Positions 40,150 to 50,547 of a DNA stretch of 64,000 nt are shown here, piece by piece (the stretch's first letter is position 1; every line of letters begins with the position of its first letter). The notes beneath the pieces are model-generated. The model did not search any database. It had not been told where the DNA came from and saw only the letters and a list, made by a program, of their open reading frames with translations. The translations under genes were made by a program, and so were the position numbers. Origin of the DNA: Pseudofrancisella aestuarii (GTDB taxonomy: Bacteria > Pseudomonadota > Gammaproteobacteria > Francisellales > Francisellaceae); NCBI RefSeq assembly GCF_003574475.2, contig NZ_QLIS02000003.1, positions 310,001 through 374,000 of the forward strand. Direction: 5' to 3'.

Positions 40150-41511
40150 TTAATAGTCTCTAATAATTCCAAAAACTTCTTTTAGCTTTCTTTCATCTTT
40201 TTCACCAGGCTTAGATTCCACACCAGAGTTTATATCTAACGCAGAGCATTCTAGTTTTATAGCCTCTGCTATATTTTTAGAGCTTAGCCCTCCAGCTAAA
40301 ACAATATTGTTTTTATCCTTTATTAAGTCCCAATCAAAGCTTTTTCCAGAACCTCCAACTTGATCACCAACTTTAGTATCTAAAACATGATAATCAACAT
40401 TTTCTAGAAACTCAGGTTGATATTTATCTACACCATAAGCTTTCCATATTTGACAATTTTTATGAATTTTGGATCTTAGTTTATCTATATATTCTTGTGA
40501 TTCATTGCCGTGCAACTGAATAGCACTTAGCTTTAAACCATAAGAATAATCAACAACCTTATCCAAATCCTCATCCTTAAAAACCCCAACATAATTCAAC
40601 TTTATATTCTTAACTATAGATTTTGCCATGTCAAAATTCACATATCTTGGAGAGCTCTCTACAAAAATCAATCCTCCGTATACAGCTCCAGCATTATATG
40701 CTTTTTGGGCGTTATCTATAGAAGTGAGGCCACAAACTTTATTAAAACCATAAACTATTTTTCTAATTGCTAGCTCAAGATTCTTCTCTGCCATTAAAGA
40801 GCTTCCTATTAAAAAGCCGTTTGCATACTCTCTTAAGTCTCTAACTTGCTGATTTTTATATATTCCTGATTCGGATATAACTATTGTATCTTTAGGAATC
40901 TTTGGTGCTAATAATTTAGTTGTATTAAGATCTACAGTTAAGTCTCTCAAATTACGGTTATTTATACCCATAACTCTAGCTTTCAACTTAATAGCTCTTT
41001 GCAACTCATCTTCGTTGCTTACTTCTGTAAGTATTCCCATGTTTAATTTACGAGCAACTCTTGCAAGACCCTTATATTCTTCATCAGTAAGAACTGAAAG
41101 CATAAGTAAAACAGCATCTGCTTGATAGTATCTAGCTAGGTAAACTTGATATTCATCTATAAAAAAATCTTTACAAAGAATAGGTTGTTCTACCAAGTTT
41201 TTTACTATGCCTATATTTGCAAAACTTCCCATAAAAAACTCTTCATCTGTTAGCACAGATATCGCATTAGCATAGTTTTTATATACTGATGCTATCTCTT
41301 TTAAATCAAATTTCTTACGTATAAGACCTTTAGAAGGAGAACCTTTTTTACACTCTAAAATAAATACTGCTTTGTCAGAAGTTAAAGCGCCATAGAAATC
41401 TTTATTAGTTTTTTTTACTTCACTTTTAAAAATTTCTAATGGGAACTTCCTTTTTTTCTCAAAAACCCATTTTTTCTTTGCTTCAACTATTTTAGCTAAA
41501 ATCGTTTCCAT
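40150..41511 (-). CDS. trpCF: Bifunctional TrpC/TrpF
   Basis: 453 residues, the size of E. coli TrpCF. Residues 1 to about 255 are indole-3-glycerol phosphate synthase (FILECKKGSPSKGLIR, ISVLTDEEFFMGS, VISESGIY); about 256-453 are phosphoribosylanthranilate isomerase (KVCGLTSIDNA, VGVFKDE, IQLHGNES, VLAGGLSSKNIAEA). It does two sequential steps between trpD and trpAB. A fused enzyme as in enterics. The hypothetical 86-residue gene follows. Confidence 0.96.
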   Translation of the reverse strand: METILAKIVEAKKKWVFEKKRKFPLEIFKSEVKKTNKDFYGALTSDKAVFILECKKGSPSKGLIRKKFDLKEIASVYKNYANAISVLTDEEFFMGSFANIGIVKNLVEQPILCKDFFIDEYQVYLARYYQADAVLLMLSVLTDEEYKGLARVARKLNMGILTEVSNEDELQRAIKLKARVMGINNRNLRDLTVDLNTTKLLAPKIPKDTIVISESGIYKNQQVRDLREYANGFLIGSSLMAEKNLELAIRKIVYGFNKVCGLTSIDNAQKAYNAGAVYGGLIFVESSPRYVNFDMAKSIVKNIKLNYVGVFKDEDLDKVVDYSYGLKLSAIQLHGNESQEYIDKLRSKIHKNCQIWKAYGVDKYQPEFLENVDYHVLDTKVGDQVGGSGKSFDWDLIKDKNNIVLAGGLSSKNIAEAIKLECSALDINSGVESKPGEKDERKLKEVFGIIRDY

Positions 41512-41594
41512 ATATTCAAATAAATAAAAATAACTTATGGGAATATTTTAAAGCAAAATACTTTGAATGTTTAATTTATATATTCTATTTTATC

Positions 41595-42185
41595 CTAAAT
41601 TAACCATCCTCTGGATACAGCTATATTAATTTGCTCAACGATATAATCCCAAAGCTTAGGAGCTATTTCTTTTAACCCTTCGTTTCTTTTTAAAACTTTC
41701 TCTTTTGGAATCTCTCCATAGGCTGTCCAACTACCACCATTATTTTGCATATTTTGAAACAGGGGTACAACTCGCTCTATAGCTTTAGAAAACTTTGCTT
41801 CTGCTGTTTTATTTTCTTCAAACTCTAGCCAAAGATTTTTATATTTTTTAGCATCTTTATTTGGTAAAAGTGAAAATATCTTTTCTAATGCATCTAGTTC
41901 TTTAGCATTTTGTTCTGCCAATATAGCATGGCTATCAAATGCAAAAGTATCTCCAGCATATATTTCTACAATATCGTGAATTAGTAACATTTTCATGACT
42001 TTTGTTATATCTATATTTTCATTAGCATAATCTTGTAAAATCACAGCCATTAAAGTTACTTGCCAACTATGCTCGGCCGTGTTTTCTCTACGATTATTAT
42101 CGCATTTTATTAATGCTCTACGATATATACTTTTTAGCTTATCTGTCTCTTCTATAAAACTTATTTTCTTTTGTAAATCTGTCAT
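41595..42185 (-). CDS. HD-domain hydrolase (HDDC2/YfbR-like)
   Basis: 196 residues. NRRENTAEHSWQVTLMA supplies the first histidine, MLLIHDIVEIYAGDTFAFD the HD pair and acidic residues; this is the PF13023-type HD superfamily containing dNMP nucleotidases. Metal-dependent nucleotidase activity is probable; the exact substrate is not known. Nine bases downstream of the YfcC gene, same strand. Confidence 0.85.
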   Translation of the reverse strand: MTDLQKKISFIEETDKLKSIYRRALIKCDNNRRENTAEHSWQVTLMAVILQDYANENIDITKVMKMLLIHDIVEIYAGDTFAFDSHAILAEQNAKELDALEKIFSLLPNKDAKKYKNLWLEFEENKTAEAKFSKAIERVVPLFQNMQNNGGSWTAYGEIPKEKVLKRNEGLKEIAPKLWDYIVEQINIAVSRGWLI

Positions 42186-42194
42186 TAAACCCCT

Positions 42195-43703
42195 TTAATT
42201 ATAGTTAATAGCTACAGCTATAATCATCATAATAGTACTAAGAAGCATAAGATATAAATAAAATTTAAAAATAAACTTTAACCATTTTCCATAAGGTATT
42301 TTAGCTATACCTAGTACAGCCATTAATAATGCGGAAGTTGGCATTAAACAATGAGTCCATCCATCTCCTAACTGAAAAGCCAATACTGCAATCTGTCTAC
42401 TTATACCATTTAAATCAGCTAATGGTGACATAATTGGCATTGTTAAAGCTGCTTGACCAGAACCTGATGTTACAAAAAAATTAAAAATTGCCTGAAATAA
42501 AAACATAAAAATGGCAGAAAAATACTCATTCATACCACTTACAGCATTAGCAGAATAATGAAGTATTGTGTTTAGCATTGTATAATCAGTAGGGTTTGAG
42601 CCTCCCATTAATATAACTAAACCATACGCCATCCCAACCACTATACATGCTGGCAGAAGATCTTTTGCTCCTTCTTTAAAAGCTTCTGCTGCTGTATTCA
42701 CAGTCATATAATTAACTTCTCCTAAAATAGCTAAAACTGTTGCTATCAAACCCAATATAAAAAACAAGGTGGCTATTTCAGGAATATAATACCCAAGCTC
42801 AACAACACCATAAACTAACCAAAACATGCCTCCTACTAATGTAAGAAGAATTAGCCAAGAATATATATTCATATTATAATTAGGATTGAGTTTATGATCT
42901 GATGAGTCTCTAAAATAATTATCAGTTTCATATACACTAGAAAGCTTAGGATTTTTTTGAATTTTAATTCCATAATATAGTGAATAAGCCATTATAGAGG
43001 CTGTAAATATCATCCACATAACTATTCTAAACACACTTCCCGAAAGTACTGGTATATCTGCTATACCCTGAGCTATAGCTATAGAGAAAGGATTCATCCA
43101 AGAAGTAGCAAAACCTACTTGTGTAGATAAATATGTAACTAAAACACAAGTAATAGCATCGTAACCTATTAGTACAAAAATAGGAGTTAATAAAATTATA
43201 AAAGGAATAGTTTCTTCTCCCATTCCAAAAACAGCTCCGCCTAAAGAAAAGAAAAAACTAAGAACAGGTAGCAGTAAAATTTTATTATCTTTTAACTTAT
43301 TAATAGCTTTTAAAATAGCGTTGTCTATAACACCTGTCTTTAAAATTATTCCAAAAGACCCCCCTATAATAAGTAAGAAAGCTATTATACTTATAGCTCC
43401 TCCCGTATGAGAGCCTGCTGTTAAGCCATTGTAAATAAAATTTGTAAATCCATGAGAGTCATTATCTCCCGTAGCAAATATCTTTATAGGACTTGTTTCT
43501 GGTTTACTATTTCCATCTAACTTAAACTGAAAACTATCTGCTATAAGAACTTTCTTAGTTAAAGTACTCCCATCTGAGATATAAGATATTTGCTTAACAT
43601 CAAACTTTCCAACAGGTACAAGATAACTAGCAACAACAACCATTAAAGCCAGAAAAAAAATAATTACCAAAGCGTCAGGCATTTTTATAGTTTTATTAAG
43701 CAT
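42195..43703 (-). CDS. YfcC-family transporter
   Basis: 502 residues, about twelve helices. It closely follows E. coli YfcC: PDALVIIFFLALMVVVASYLVPVGKFD, IGGSFGIILKTGVIDNAILKAI, FSLGGAVFGMGEETIPF and TSWMNPFSIAIAQGIADIPVLSGS. This is the DcuC/YfcC group of ion-transporter-fold permeases, thought to carry arginine/ornithine or organic anions; the substrate is not established. The HD hydrolase follows 9 bases on. Confidence 0.88.
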   Translation of the reverse strand: MLNKTIKMPDALVIIFFLALMVVVASYLVPVGKFDVKQISYISDGSTLTKKVLIADSFQFKLDGNSKPETSPIKIFATGDNDSHGFTNFIYNGLTAGSHTGGAISIIAFLLIIGGSFGIILKTGVIDNAILKAINKLKDNKILLLPVLSFFFSLGGAVFGMGEETIPFIILLTPIFVLIGYDAITCVLVTYLSTQVGFATSWMNPFSIAIAQGIADIPVLSGSVFRIVMWMIFTASIMAYSLYYGIKIQKNPKLSSVYETDNYFRDSSDHKLNPNYNMNIYSWLILLTLVGGMFWLVYGVVELGYYIPEIATLFFILGLIATVLAILGEVNYMTVNTAAEAFKEGAKDLLPACIVVGMAYGLVILMGGSNPTDYTMLNTILHYSANAVSGMNEYFSAIFMFLFQAIFNFFVTSGSGQAALTMPIMSPLADLNGISRQIAVLAFQLGDGWTHCLMPTSALLMAVLGIAKIPYGKWLKFIFKFYLYLMLLSTIMMIIAVAINYN

Positions 43704-43827
43704 ATATGAATGAGTAAATAAAAAGATTAGTAATTAAAGATTAGCAATTTTTTATAACTTAAAAAACATTTTTAGAATCTTTGTTAAACTTTGTTTTTAT
43801 TTTGCCAATGACAAAATATTTCTTTAA

Positions 43828-45057
43828 TCATTGCATTCTATACTTCGATAACCGCCTTCTAAAAAACTTTTTATAAAAAATGGACATGAAAGCAAACAAT
43901 ACCATAATACATATTATGCAGATAACTATAGAAAATGCCATCAAACCTTTTGTTTCACTTATTTTTGCGACTATGTAAGAACAAATAAAAGCTGTCATCG
44001 ACTGAAAAAATCCTACAGCTCCTGCTGCAGTGCCAGATATATCTTCAAAAAGTGTTATTGCTGAAGACATACCTATCGGTATTAAAAAACCATTTGCAAC
44101 AATTATAAAACTAAATGGTATTATTACCTCTATTGCATAGATAGGCTTCGTAAAGAGTCCTATTATAAGTAAACTAAACGCTCCAATAAAAAATATTATT
44201 ATCCCAATTATTAAACTTCTTTTTTTACCTATGCTTCCTACACTATATTTAGAGGCAAAACTTCCAATAAAATAGGCTATTGTTGTAGGAAAATAAAACA
44301 TGCTAATTTCTTTAGAGCTATAACCCATACTCTTAAATAGAAATGGAGAGTATGCTAAATATGCATAATACGCCCCAAAACCCAAAAAAGATAAAGCTGC
44401 AAAATTAAGAAACTTTTTTGATGTAAGAAGTCTTTTATAGTTTTTAGTTATTTTTTTAAATCCGCTTCTTGAGCTTTTACTTGGCTGTTTATTTTCTAAA
44501 AAAATTATTGTTATTGTACACAATAAAACTCCCAGTATTACTAAAACTAAAAAAGAACTTCTCCATCCATAACTCTCATGAAGATATCCTCCTATAACTG
44601 GAGAAATAGCGGGTGAAACTCCCATAAAAGGATAAATTAAAGCTAACTTGTTATGAGCATTCTTTATTCCGTAACTATCTATAACCATAGGTTGCCATAA
44701 TGTCATAGCAGCACAAGCTCCTATAGCTTGAATAAACCTACTAATTAATAAAAAAGTAATAGTATTACTTGTATAACAACCTATACTTCCAAGTATAAAT
44801 ATAAGCAGTCCTGCGCTTAATATTCTATATCTACCAAAATTATCAGATAAAGGTCCATAAATTAACTGACCTACAGCAAGCCCAAACATAAATAGACTTA
44901 TTGTTAATTCAACTAAACTATTTGTTGTTACAAGATTATGTTTTATCGTTGGCATTGATGGCAGATAAATATCTGAAGTTATTATTGCCAATGTTGCTAA
45001 TATAGCTAAATAAGTTAGAAAAACTTTAGAATAATTATTAATTACTATCTTCCTCAT
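43828..45057 (-). CDS. Bcr/CflA-type drug efflux MFS transporter
   Basis: 409 residues, twelve helices. SDIYLPSMPTIKHNL, GQLIYGPLSDNFGRYRIL and RFIQAIGACAAMTLWQPMVIDSY identify the DHA1 Bcr/CflA branch, proton-driven exporters of small molecules. It diverges from a LysR regulator with symmetric sites between, so it is probably controlled by it. The natural substrate is unknown. Confidence 0.88.
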   Translation of the reverse strand: MRKIVINNYSKVFLTYLAILATLAIITSDIYLPSMPTIKHNLVTTNSLVELTISLFMFGLAVGQLIYGPLSDNFGRYRILSAGLLIFILGSIGCYTSNTITFLLISRFIQAIGACAAMTLWQPMVIDSYGIKNAHNKLALIYPFMGVSPAISPVIGGYLHESYGWRSSFLVLVILGVLLCTITIIFLENKQPSKSSRSGFKKITKNYKRLLTSKKFLNFAALSFLGFGAYYAYLAYSPFLFKSMGYSSKEISMFYFPTTIAYFIGSFASKYSVGSIGKKRSLIIGIIIFFIGAFSLLIIGLFTKPIYAIEVIIPFSFIIVANGFLIPIGMSSAITLFEDISGTAAGAVGFFQSMTAFICSYIVAKISETKGLMAFSIVICIICIMVLFAFMSIFYKKFFRRRLSKYRMQ

Positions 45058-45095
45058 CTTATTCCCTTATATTTATTATTTAGAAAATAGTATAT

Positions 45096-45155
45096 ATTTC
45101 ACTTTACGAAATGATAATATAGTATTTTTACAACATTATGTTGCGTTTTTTGCAA
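45096..45155. promoter_or_regulatory. Palindromic sites between the Bcr-type and LysR genes
   Basis: Three dyads: ATTTC-ACTTTAC-GAAAT (45096-45112), AACAT-T-ATGTT (45132-45142) and TTGC-GTTTTTT-GCAA (45141-45155). The last has the TTGC-N7-GCAA spacing seen at the ilvY operator. They are probable LysR binding sites for the divergent pair. Confidence 0.45.
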
Positions 45156-45170
45156 TATACAGGAAAGAGA

Positions 45171-46040
45171 ATGGATAAGTTACTATGTATAAAAAATTTT
45201 ATTATTGTTGTTGATAATAAAGGCTTTAATGCTGCCTCACGATATTTATATATATCTCCATCTAGCTTAAGTAGGCAAGTTAGCTATTTAGAGCAACAAC
45301 TTAATATAGTATTAATAGATAGAAGTACAAGAAAACTAACTCTAACTAAAGAAGGAATTTCTTTTTATAAAAAGTTTAAAATTCTTTTAGATGAATTTAA
45401 TAAAGTTTTTTCTCCAGAAGAGAATTTTAATAAAAGCTGGCATGGAGATCTTAGTATTGCATCAGCCCCTTTAATACAAGAAAAATTTATCTTAAAAACC
45501 ATAAATAACTTAATAAAAGAGTATCCAAATATAAATTACGACTTATACAGTGATAGCTCAACAGAATCTTTATTATTAAAAAAATATGATATTAAATTTT
45601 CTTATAAAAACCTAAATGAGGTCTCTGTAACTAAAGAAAAAATTGGATCTATAGATTTTATATTAGTTGCATCTAAAGCTTATACTAAAAAGTATGGAAA
45701 ACCAAAAATCTTAGATGATTTAAAAGATCATACATGTTTAAAATGGGGAACTGATTTTAAACCAGATACATGGTTATTTAACCCTGGAAAATCTATAAAA
45801 ATCTCAGGAAACTTTATGATTGATAATGGCAATATTATGCTAAACCTAATAAAAAATAATTATGGAATCGCTAGAGTTGCTACTTTTTTAGTAAGTGATT
45901 TATTAAAGAAAAATGAAATAGAACATCTTCTACCTAAATATAAATATACTACTGATCTATATGCATATTTTTATAAGAATTCAGAGAAAATGAAATTGAT
46001 CGAGTTGTTTATTAATGAAATGAAAAGTATTTTTAATTAA
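45171..46040 (+). CDS. LysR-family transcriptional regulator
   Basis: 289 residues. Helix-turn-helix part CIKNFIIVVDNKGFNAASRYLYISPSSLSRQVSYLEQQLNIVLIDRSTRKLTLT, then a type 2 periplasmic binding-like effector domain. The start is the ATG with AGGA upstream (AGGAAAGAG); an extra 11 residues seen in the longer frame have no such support. Probably controls the divergent Bcr/CflA exporter. The end overlaps the convergent lipoprotein gene by 8 bases. Confidence 0.88.
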   Translation: MDKLLCIKNFIIVVDNKGFNAASRYLYISPSSLSRQVSYLEQQLNIVLIDRSTRKLTLTKEGISFYKKFKILLDEFNKVFSPEENFNKSWHGDLSIASAPLIQEKFILKTINNLIKEYPNINYDLYSDSSTESLLLKKYDIKFSYKNLNEVSVTKEKIGSIDFILVASKAYTKKYGKPKILDDLKDHTCLKWGTDFKPDTWLFNPGKSIKISGNFMIDNGNIMLNLIKNNYGIARVATFLVSDLLKKNEIEHLLPKYKYTTDLYAYFYKNSEKMKLIELFINEMKSIFN

Positions 46041-47133
46041 TATTATTTCTCTTTAACCAAGAAGATATTATATTAGCTATTTCTTTGTTATTGCTATCTT
46101 GCATCATAATATGAGAGTTACCATATATCTCTAAACTTTCCGGAAGAGATATCAATTCAGCAGGGACTTTACCTTCTTTTTTTATAGCCTTAACCATTTC
46201 TTTACAAGATTTTAATCGAGCTGGATGATTACCTTCTTCTCCTCGTTCATATATATGATCTCCCCATATACCAAGAAAAGGTATATTTCCTAAAGGGCTA
46301 TTTCCTTCTTTATTATTAGAAGGACATTCTGTAGTCTCTATTGCCACAATGGCTTTAACTAATGATGGGTTTTCTTCAGCCACCTTATATCCTGCTGTTC
46401 CTGATGCCGAATGTAATACTAATACAGATGGGCCAACTTTTTCTAATAGCGCTTTTATTGCTTCTTCACTTGTTTTATTCATTGCTTCTGCTTCTGTCAT
46501 AGTCAAGTTACTCGGGCCTTGATAAACTACGAAAGATGCTCCAAACTGTTCTATATAATTCTCTTTTAAAGGAATGGCTGGAAATTTTGAATCAGAAAAA
46601 GTTTCTCCAAATTTTGGACCAAATCCCCATGTTTGCCATGGATTTTCTAGTGAAGTATAGCCAAGTTGCGCATAAAAACTATCACAATCATACTTTTTAC
46701 TATCTTTTAAGCAAGCATTTACCATATCTACTCTTATTGATCCTGCTCTATCTGGCGGAGTCATCACATATATAGGGTAACCTTTTTCATAAAATGTTTG
46801 TGCCCAGCCATCTCTTTCATCTGGAGTTGTTAGATAAATAGATGAAGATAAACCAAATCCAGGAACCAAAACAATATTAGGTCCATCTTTTTTTGGTGGT
46901 ATTAGATAGGTTATTTCAGCTTGTCCATTAACTGTTGTTTTTCTTTCAGTCGGAAAAGGTTCTTTTCTATTATCTGAATATGGAGAGTAAACTCTTTTCC
47001 CATTTATAAAAAAAACACCTATTTTTCCAAAATTCTTTTTATCATTACTTTCACTCGAGTTACTACATCCACTTATAAATAAGAACATCAAAAAAAAGGA
47101 AATTGGTATTATTTTTTTATCAAGATTTTTCAT
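46033..47133 (-). CDS. Lipoprotein alpha/beta hydrolase
   Basis: 366 residues. Signal peptide and lipobox FISGC. ILVPGFGLSSSIYLTTPDERDGWAQTFYEKGYPIYVMTPPDRAGS gives the oxyanion region, LVLHSASGTAGYKVA the Ser nucleophile elbow, and GNSHIMMQDSNNKEIANII the catalytic His. Likely an envelope-anchored esterase or lipase-like enzyme of unknown substrate. Single gene, convergent with the LysR regulator. Confidence 0.78.
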   Translation of the reverse strand: MKNLDKKIIPISFFLMFLFISGCSNSSESNDKKNFGKIGVFFINGKRVYSPYSDNRKEPFPTERKTTVNGQAEITYLIPPKKDGPNIVLVPGFGLSSSIYLTTPDERDGWAQTFYEKGYPIYVMTPPDRAGSIRVDMVNACLKDSKKYDCDSFYAQLGYTSLENPWQTWGFGPKFGETFSDSKFPAIPLKENYIEQFGASFVVYQGPSNLTMTEAEAMNKTSEEAIKALLEKVGPSVLVLHSASGTAGYKVAEENPSLVKAIVAIETTECPSNNKEGNSPLGNIPFLGIWGDHIYERGEEGNHPARLKSCKEMVKAIKKEGKVPAELISLPESLEIYGNSHIMMQDSNNKEIANIISSWLKRNNIN

Positions 47134-47213
47134 ACTAATAAAGAAAAGGTTTATCTTTTCTTATTTTATAGATTATAGATTTTATCTTCTTTATTTATAT
47201 AGCATTAGAAAGT

Positions 47214-48221
47214 TTATTTTTGATCAACTATTTGTTGTAATGTTTTATAACATTTTCCAGACTTTAAGACACATAATATTTCTTTTGTATTATCTACAAT
47301 ATTATCTCTACCAAATAATTTCATTAACAATGCTACATTAACTGCTACGGCACTATTTTGAGCATCTGTTCCTTTACCTTGAAGTATCTTCTTTGTTATT
47401 TCTCTATTTTCTTCAGGTAACCCTCCTTGTATTTCACTTATTTTATAAGTTTTTATACCAAAATCAGAAGGAGATAAAACATACTCTTTTATATCTAACC
47501 CATTAACTTCTGCAACATATGTTACATCATGTATAGCAACCTCATCTAAGCCACTTCCATACACAACAGCAGCTCTTTTAATATCCATTTTTGCTAAAGT
47601 TTTTGCCATTGGCAAAATTAGCTCTTTAGAATAAACGCCTACTAGTATTATTTTTGGTTTAGCTGGATTAATAAGAGGGCCTAAAATATTAAAGATTGTT
47701 CTAGTTTTCATTATTTTTCTAGCATCTCTAACATACTTAAGACCATCGTTATAATTTGGTGCAAATAAAAAACCTAAATTATTTTTATCTATTGAGTTTT
47801 TAGTCTTCTCTGGAGATAAGTTTAAATTTATACCAAAAGATTCTAAAAGATCTGACGATCCTGATTTACTAGAGATGCTCCTATTACCATGTTTAGCTAT
47901 TTTTAAACCACATGTAGCCGCTACAAAAGCTGCTGTCGTTGATATATTAATAGTATTTAACCCATCTCCGCCTGTACCAACTATATCTGCAAACTCATAA
48001 TCTATATTTGGAAAAGATTTAGCATTATTTATTAATGCTTCCGCTGATGCTGCTATTTCTATTGGTGTTTCTTTTTTTAGTTTTAAAGCTGTTAATATGC
48101 TGGTTTGTAAAGCTAATGGAATTTCTCCTTTTACAAAACATGTGAAAAGCCGATAACTTTCTTTTGAGGTTAAATCTTCTAAATTATAAAGTTTTTTAAT
48201 AATATCATCTAAACTGATCAT
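47214..48221 (-). CDS. trpD: Anthranilate phosphoribosyltransferase
   Basis: 335 residues. [47 protein letters not shown] is the substrate-binding signature. The ATG at 48221 overlaps the trpG TGA (ATGA), a coupled start; in-frame codons upstream lie inside trpG. It transfers phosphoribose to anthranilate. trpE-trpG-trpD form one unit. Confidence 0.95.
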   Translation of the reverse strand: MISLDDIIKKLYNLEDLTSKESYRLFTCFVKGEIPLALQTSILTALKLKKETPIEIAASAEALINNAKSFPNIDYEFADIVGTGGDGLNTINISTTAAFVAATCGLKIAKHGNRSISSKSGSSDLLESFGINLNLSPEKTKNSIDKNNLGFLFAPNYNDGLKYVRDARKIMKTRTIFNILGPLINPAKPKIILVGVYSKELILPMAKTLAKMDIKRAAVVYGSGLDEVAIHDVTYVAEVNGLDIKEYVLSPSDFGIKTYKISEIQGGLPEENREITKKILQGKGTDAQNSAVAVNVALLMKLFGRDNIVDNTKEILCVLKSGKCYKTLQQIVDQK

Positions 48222-48799
48222 TTTTCTAAAACCCAATTTATTGTGTTTTCTAGAAGCTTAGAGCCATTTGTTGTCATTATAGATTCTGGATGAAATTGAA
48301 AGCCACAAACTTTATCTTCATCACTTATAACAGCCATCACCAAATCATTTACATCTGCTATTACATTCAAATCTTTAGGCACTTTAATTGCTACTAATGA
48401 ATGGTATCTTGCTACAGACATAGGTGAATCTAACCCTTTAAAAATTTTATGAGAATTATGTTTTACTCTAGCAACTTTGCCATGAACTATTTCGTTAGCA
48501 TGAGAAACTATACCACCATAAGCTTCGACTATTGCTTGATGGCCTAAACAAATACCTATAACAGGTACTTTTCCTCTTATTTCTTTTATAAGATCAATAA
48601 TAATACCCGCTTCGATTGGACTACCTGGACCTGGAGATATAACAACTACTGGATCTTTGATATTATTTATTTCTTCTAATAAATAATATAAATCTATGTT
48701 ATTTCTATAAACAGAAACTTTATTTCCTAAAGCTTTAATTTCATCTACTAAGTTATAAGAAAAAGAATCAAAATTATCTATAAATATAATATTAGCCAT
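48218..48799 (-). CDS. trpG: Anthranilate synthase glutamine amidotransferase subunit
   Basis: 193 residues of class I glutamine amidotransferase: [10 protein letters not shown], the Cys nucleophile in GICLGHQAI, and FQFHPESI with the catalytic His and Glu. It supplies ammonia to TrpE. It is not fused to TrpD as in enterics. Two bases separate it from trpE. Confidence 0.95.
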   Translation of the reverse strand: MANIIFIDNFDSFSYNLVDEIKALGNKVSVYRNNIDLYYLLEEINNIKDPVVVISPGPGSPIEAGIIIDLIKEIRGKVPVIGICLGHQAIVEAYGGIVSHANEIVHGKVARVKHNSHKIFKGLDSPMSVARYHSLVAIKVPKDLNVIADVNDLVMAVISDEDKVCGFQFHPESIMTTNGSKLLENTINWVLEK

Positions 48800-48801
48800 A
48801 A

Positions 48802-50343
48802 TTATTCTCCATGAACATTTTTAATAGCTGATATTACAGCTTGAGCTTTTGTTCTTGTTTCATCAGCTTCTGCTATAGGTATAGAATCTAAAACCACCCC
48901 ACCACCAGCTTGTATTTCAGCTATTTCATTTTCTACGTATGCTGAACGAATAACAATACAACTATCTAAATCTCCAAAACCATTAATATAACCTATAGCC
49001 CCACCGTAACTGCCACGAGTTTTCTTTTCAACATCACTTATAAGTTGCATAGCTTTTATTTTTGGTGCTCCAGTTAATGTCCCCATATTCATGTTAACTT
49101 GATATGCATGTAAAGCATCTAAATCATCGGCTAATTGCCCAACAACTCTAGAAACTAGGTGCATAACATGACTATATCTATCAACTTTTAATAAATCTGC
49201 TACATGTCTTGTACCTGTTTTAGATATTCTAGCTACATCATTCCTAGCTAAGTCAACTAACATCATATGTTCAGCATTTTCTTTAGCATCTAGTCTAAGT
49301 TCTAATTCTATACGACTATCTAAATCTAAATTTATACTACCATCTAAGTTTTTACCTCTACGACGAGTCCCTGCTATAGGATATACCTCTACTTGATTAG
49401 TATCTTTAGTATATTTAACAGCACTTTCTGGAGATGCTCCAAATAAAATAAAATCCTCATCTTGCATATAAAACATATAAGGGCTTGGATTAGTTCTTTT
49501 TAGTTCTTTGTATACTGATAAAGAATTTTGACATGGCAAATAAAAACTTCTTGATGGAACTATTTGGAAGATATCTCCATTTATTATATTTGTTTTTAGT
49601 TTATCTACTATTTGACAATATTCTTTATCAGATAATGATATAGAAACATCTAAATTTTTTATTTTATTTACTTTTTCTTCTTCTATTTTTTTATTTAAAT
49701 CTATTTTTAATAAATCTACTCTATCTTCAATAGTTTTTTCTATATTTCTATTGAATAAATTTGTTTGAATAAAAGATTCTTTTTTTTGATGATCCGTAAC
49801 TAATAATGTTTCAGCTACATAAAAAATGTAATCTGGACATTTATTTTTTCTCTCAACTTTATTTATATCTTCAAAAGTACCAACCAAATCATAAGCAAAT
49901 AATCCTGCTAAAAATACAGAATATTCATTAGTTAATTCAAAACTATCTCTAACTAACCTTAAAGCATCAAAAACAGACTGTTCCTTTAATTTAGAATATT
50001 CATCTAATTTAGAGTTGTTTTTAGCAAATTCTAAAACTAACTCTTCTTTATCTAATTTATATTTAATATTTTTGCTTATATTAAATTCTAAAGATTTTAA
50101 TAAAAATTCACCATTTTTAGATAATGCTTTAAAAATGACTTTATTTCCTATACAAGAAATTCTTACAGCATTATCTACAACTAAAATACTTTTTAATTTA
50201 TCTTTTGTTGATATTTCTGCTGATTCTAAAAGGATAGTATTTTTTTTACTATTACAAACTTTATAAAAAACATCATTTAAATCAGCAGAATAATCTATAT
50301 TGTAAACTTTTGAATTTAAATATTTTTTTTCGAACTTAAACAC
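48802..50343 (-). CDS. trpE: Anthranilate synthase component I
   Basis: About 513 residues (E. coli 520). LLESAEISTKDKLKSILVVDNAVRI matches the feedback-inhibitor region around the LLES motif, and PSRSFYLPCQ, YPIAGTRRRG and TLTGAPKIKAM are chorismate-binding signatures. The start I choose is GTG 50343, with AGG 7 bases upstream; the frame continues to a TTG at 50391 with no visible ribosome binding site. It makes anthranilate from chorismate. The leader upstream has notable dyads. Confidence 0.93.
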   Translation of the reverse strand: MFKFEKKYLNSKVYNIDYSADLNDVFYKVCNSKKNTILLESAEISTKDKLKSILVVDNAVRISCIGNKVIFKALSKNGEFLLKSLEFNISKNIKYKLDKEELVLEFAKNNSKLDEYSKLKEQSVFDALRLVRDSFELTNEYSVFLAGLFAYDLVGTFEDINKVERKNKCPDYIFYVAETLLVTDHQKKESFIQTNLFNRNIEKTIEDRVDLLKIDLNKKIEEEKVNKIKNLDVSISLSDKEYCQIVDKLKTNIINGDIFQIVPSRSFYLPCQNSLSVYKELKRTNPSPYMFYMQDEDFILFGASPESAVKYTKDTNQVEVYPIAGTRRRGKNLDGSINLDLDSRIELELRLDAKENAEHMMLVDLARNDVARISKTGTRHVADLLKVDRYSHVMHLVSRVVGQLADDLDALHAYQVNMNMGTLTGAPKIKAMQLISDVEKKTRGSYGGAIGYINGFGDLDSCIVIRSAYVENEIAEIQAGGGVVLDSIPIAEADETRTKAQAVISAIKNVHGE

Positions 50344-50439
50344 TAATAAACCTAAATGAAAGTTAATAAAAATATTAATAGATAATAACAAAAATATAGA
50401 ATAAAAAATATTTATAAAATAAGCAAAATTTATTTAAAG

Positions 50440-50540
50440 TATTAAGGTTTGACCAATAAAATCAGATATAAAAAAGGGGAAAACTGAATATAATATTAAA
50501 AATCAAACCTTAATAAGGTTAACCGTAATAAATTACGGTT
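50440..50540 (-). promoter_or_regulatory. Overlapping dyads between tRNA-Asp and trpE
   Basis: Three inverted repeats: AACCGTAAT/ATTACGGTT (50521-50540), AACCTTA/TAAGGTT (50506-50520), and a long-range pair TATTAAGGTTTGA (50440-50452) with TCAAACCTTAATA (50503-50515), 13-base arms. The middle segment can pair only one way at a time. The first hairpin is probably the tRNA terminator. The rest may be an attenuator or operator for trpE. No Trp-rich leader peptide is visible. Confidence 0.5.
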
Positions 50541-50547
50541 TAAATAC

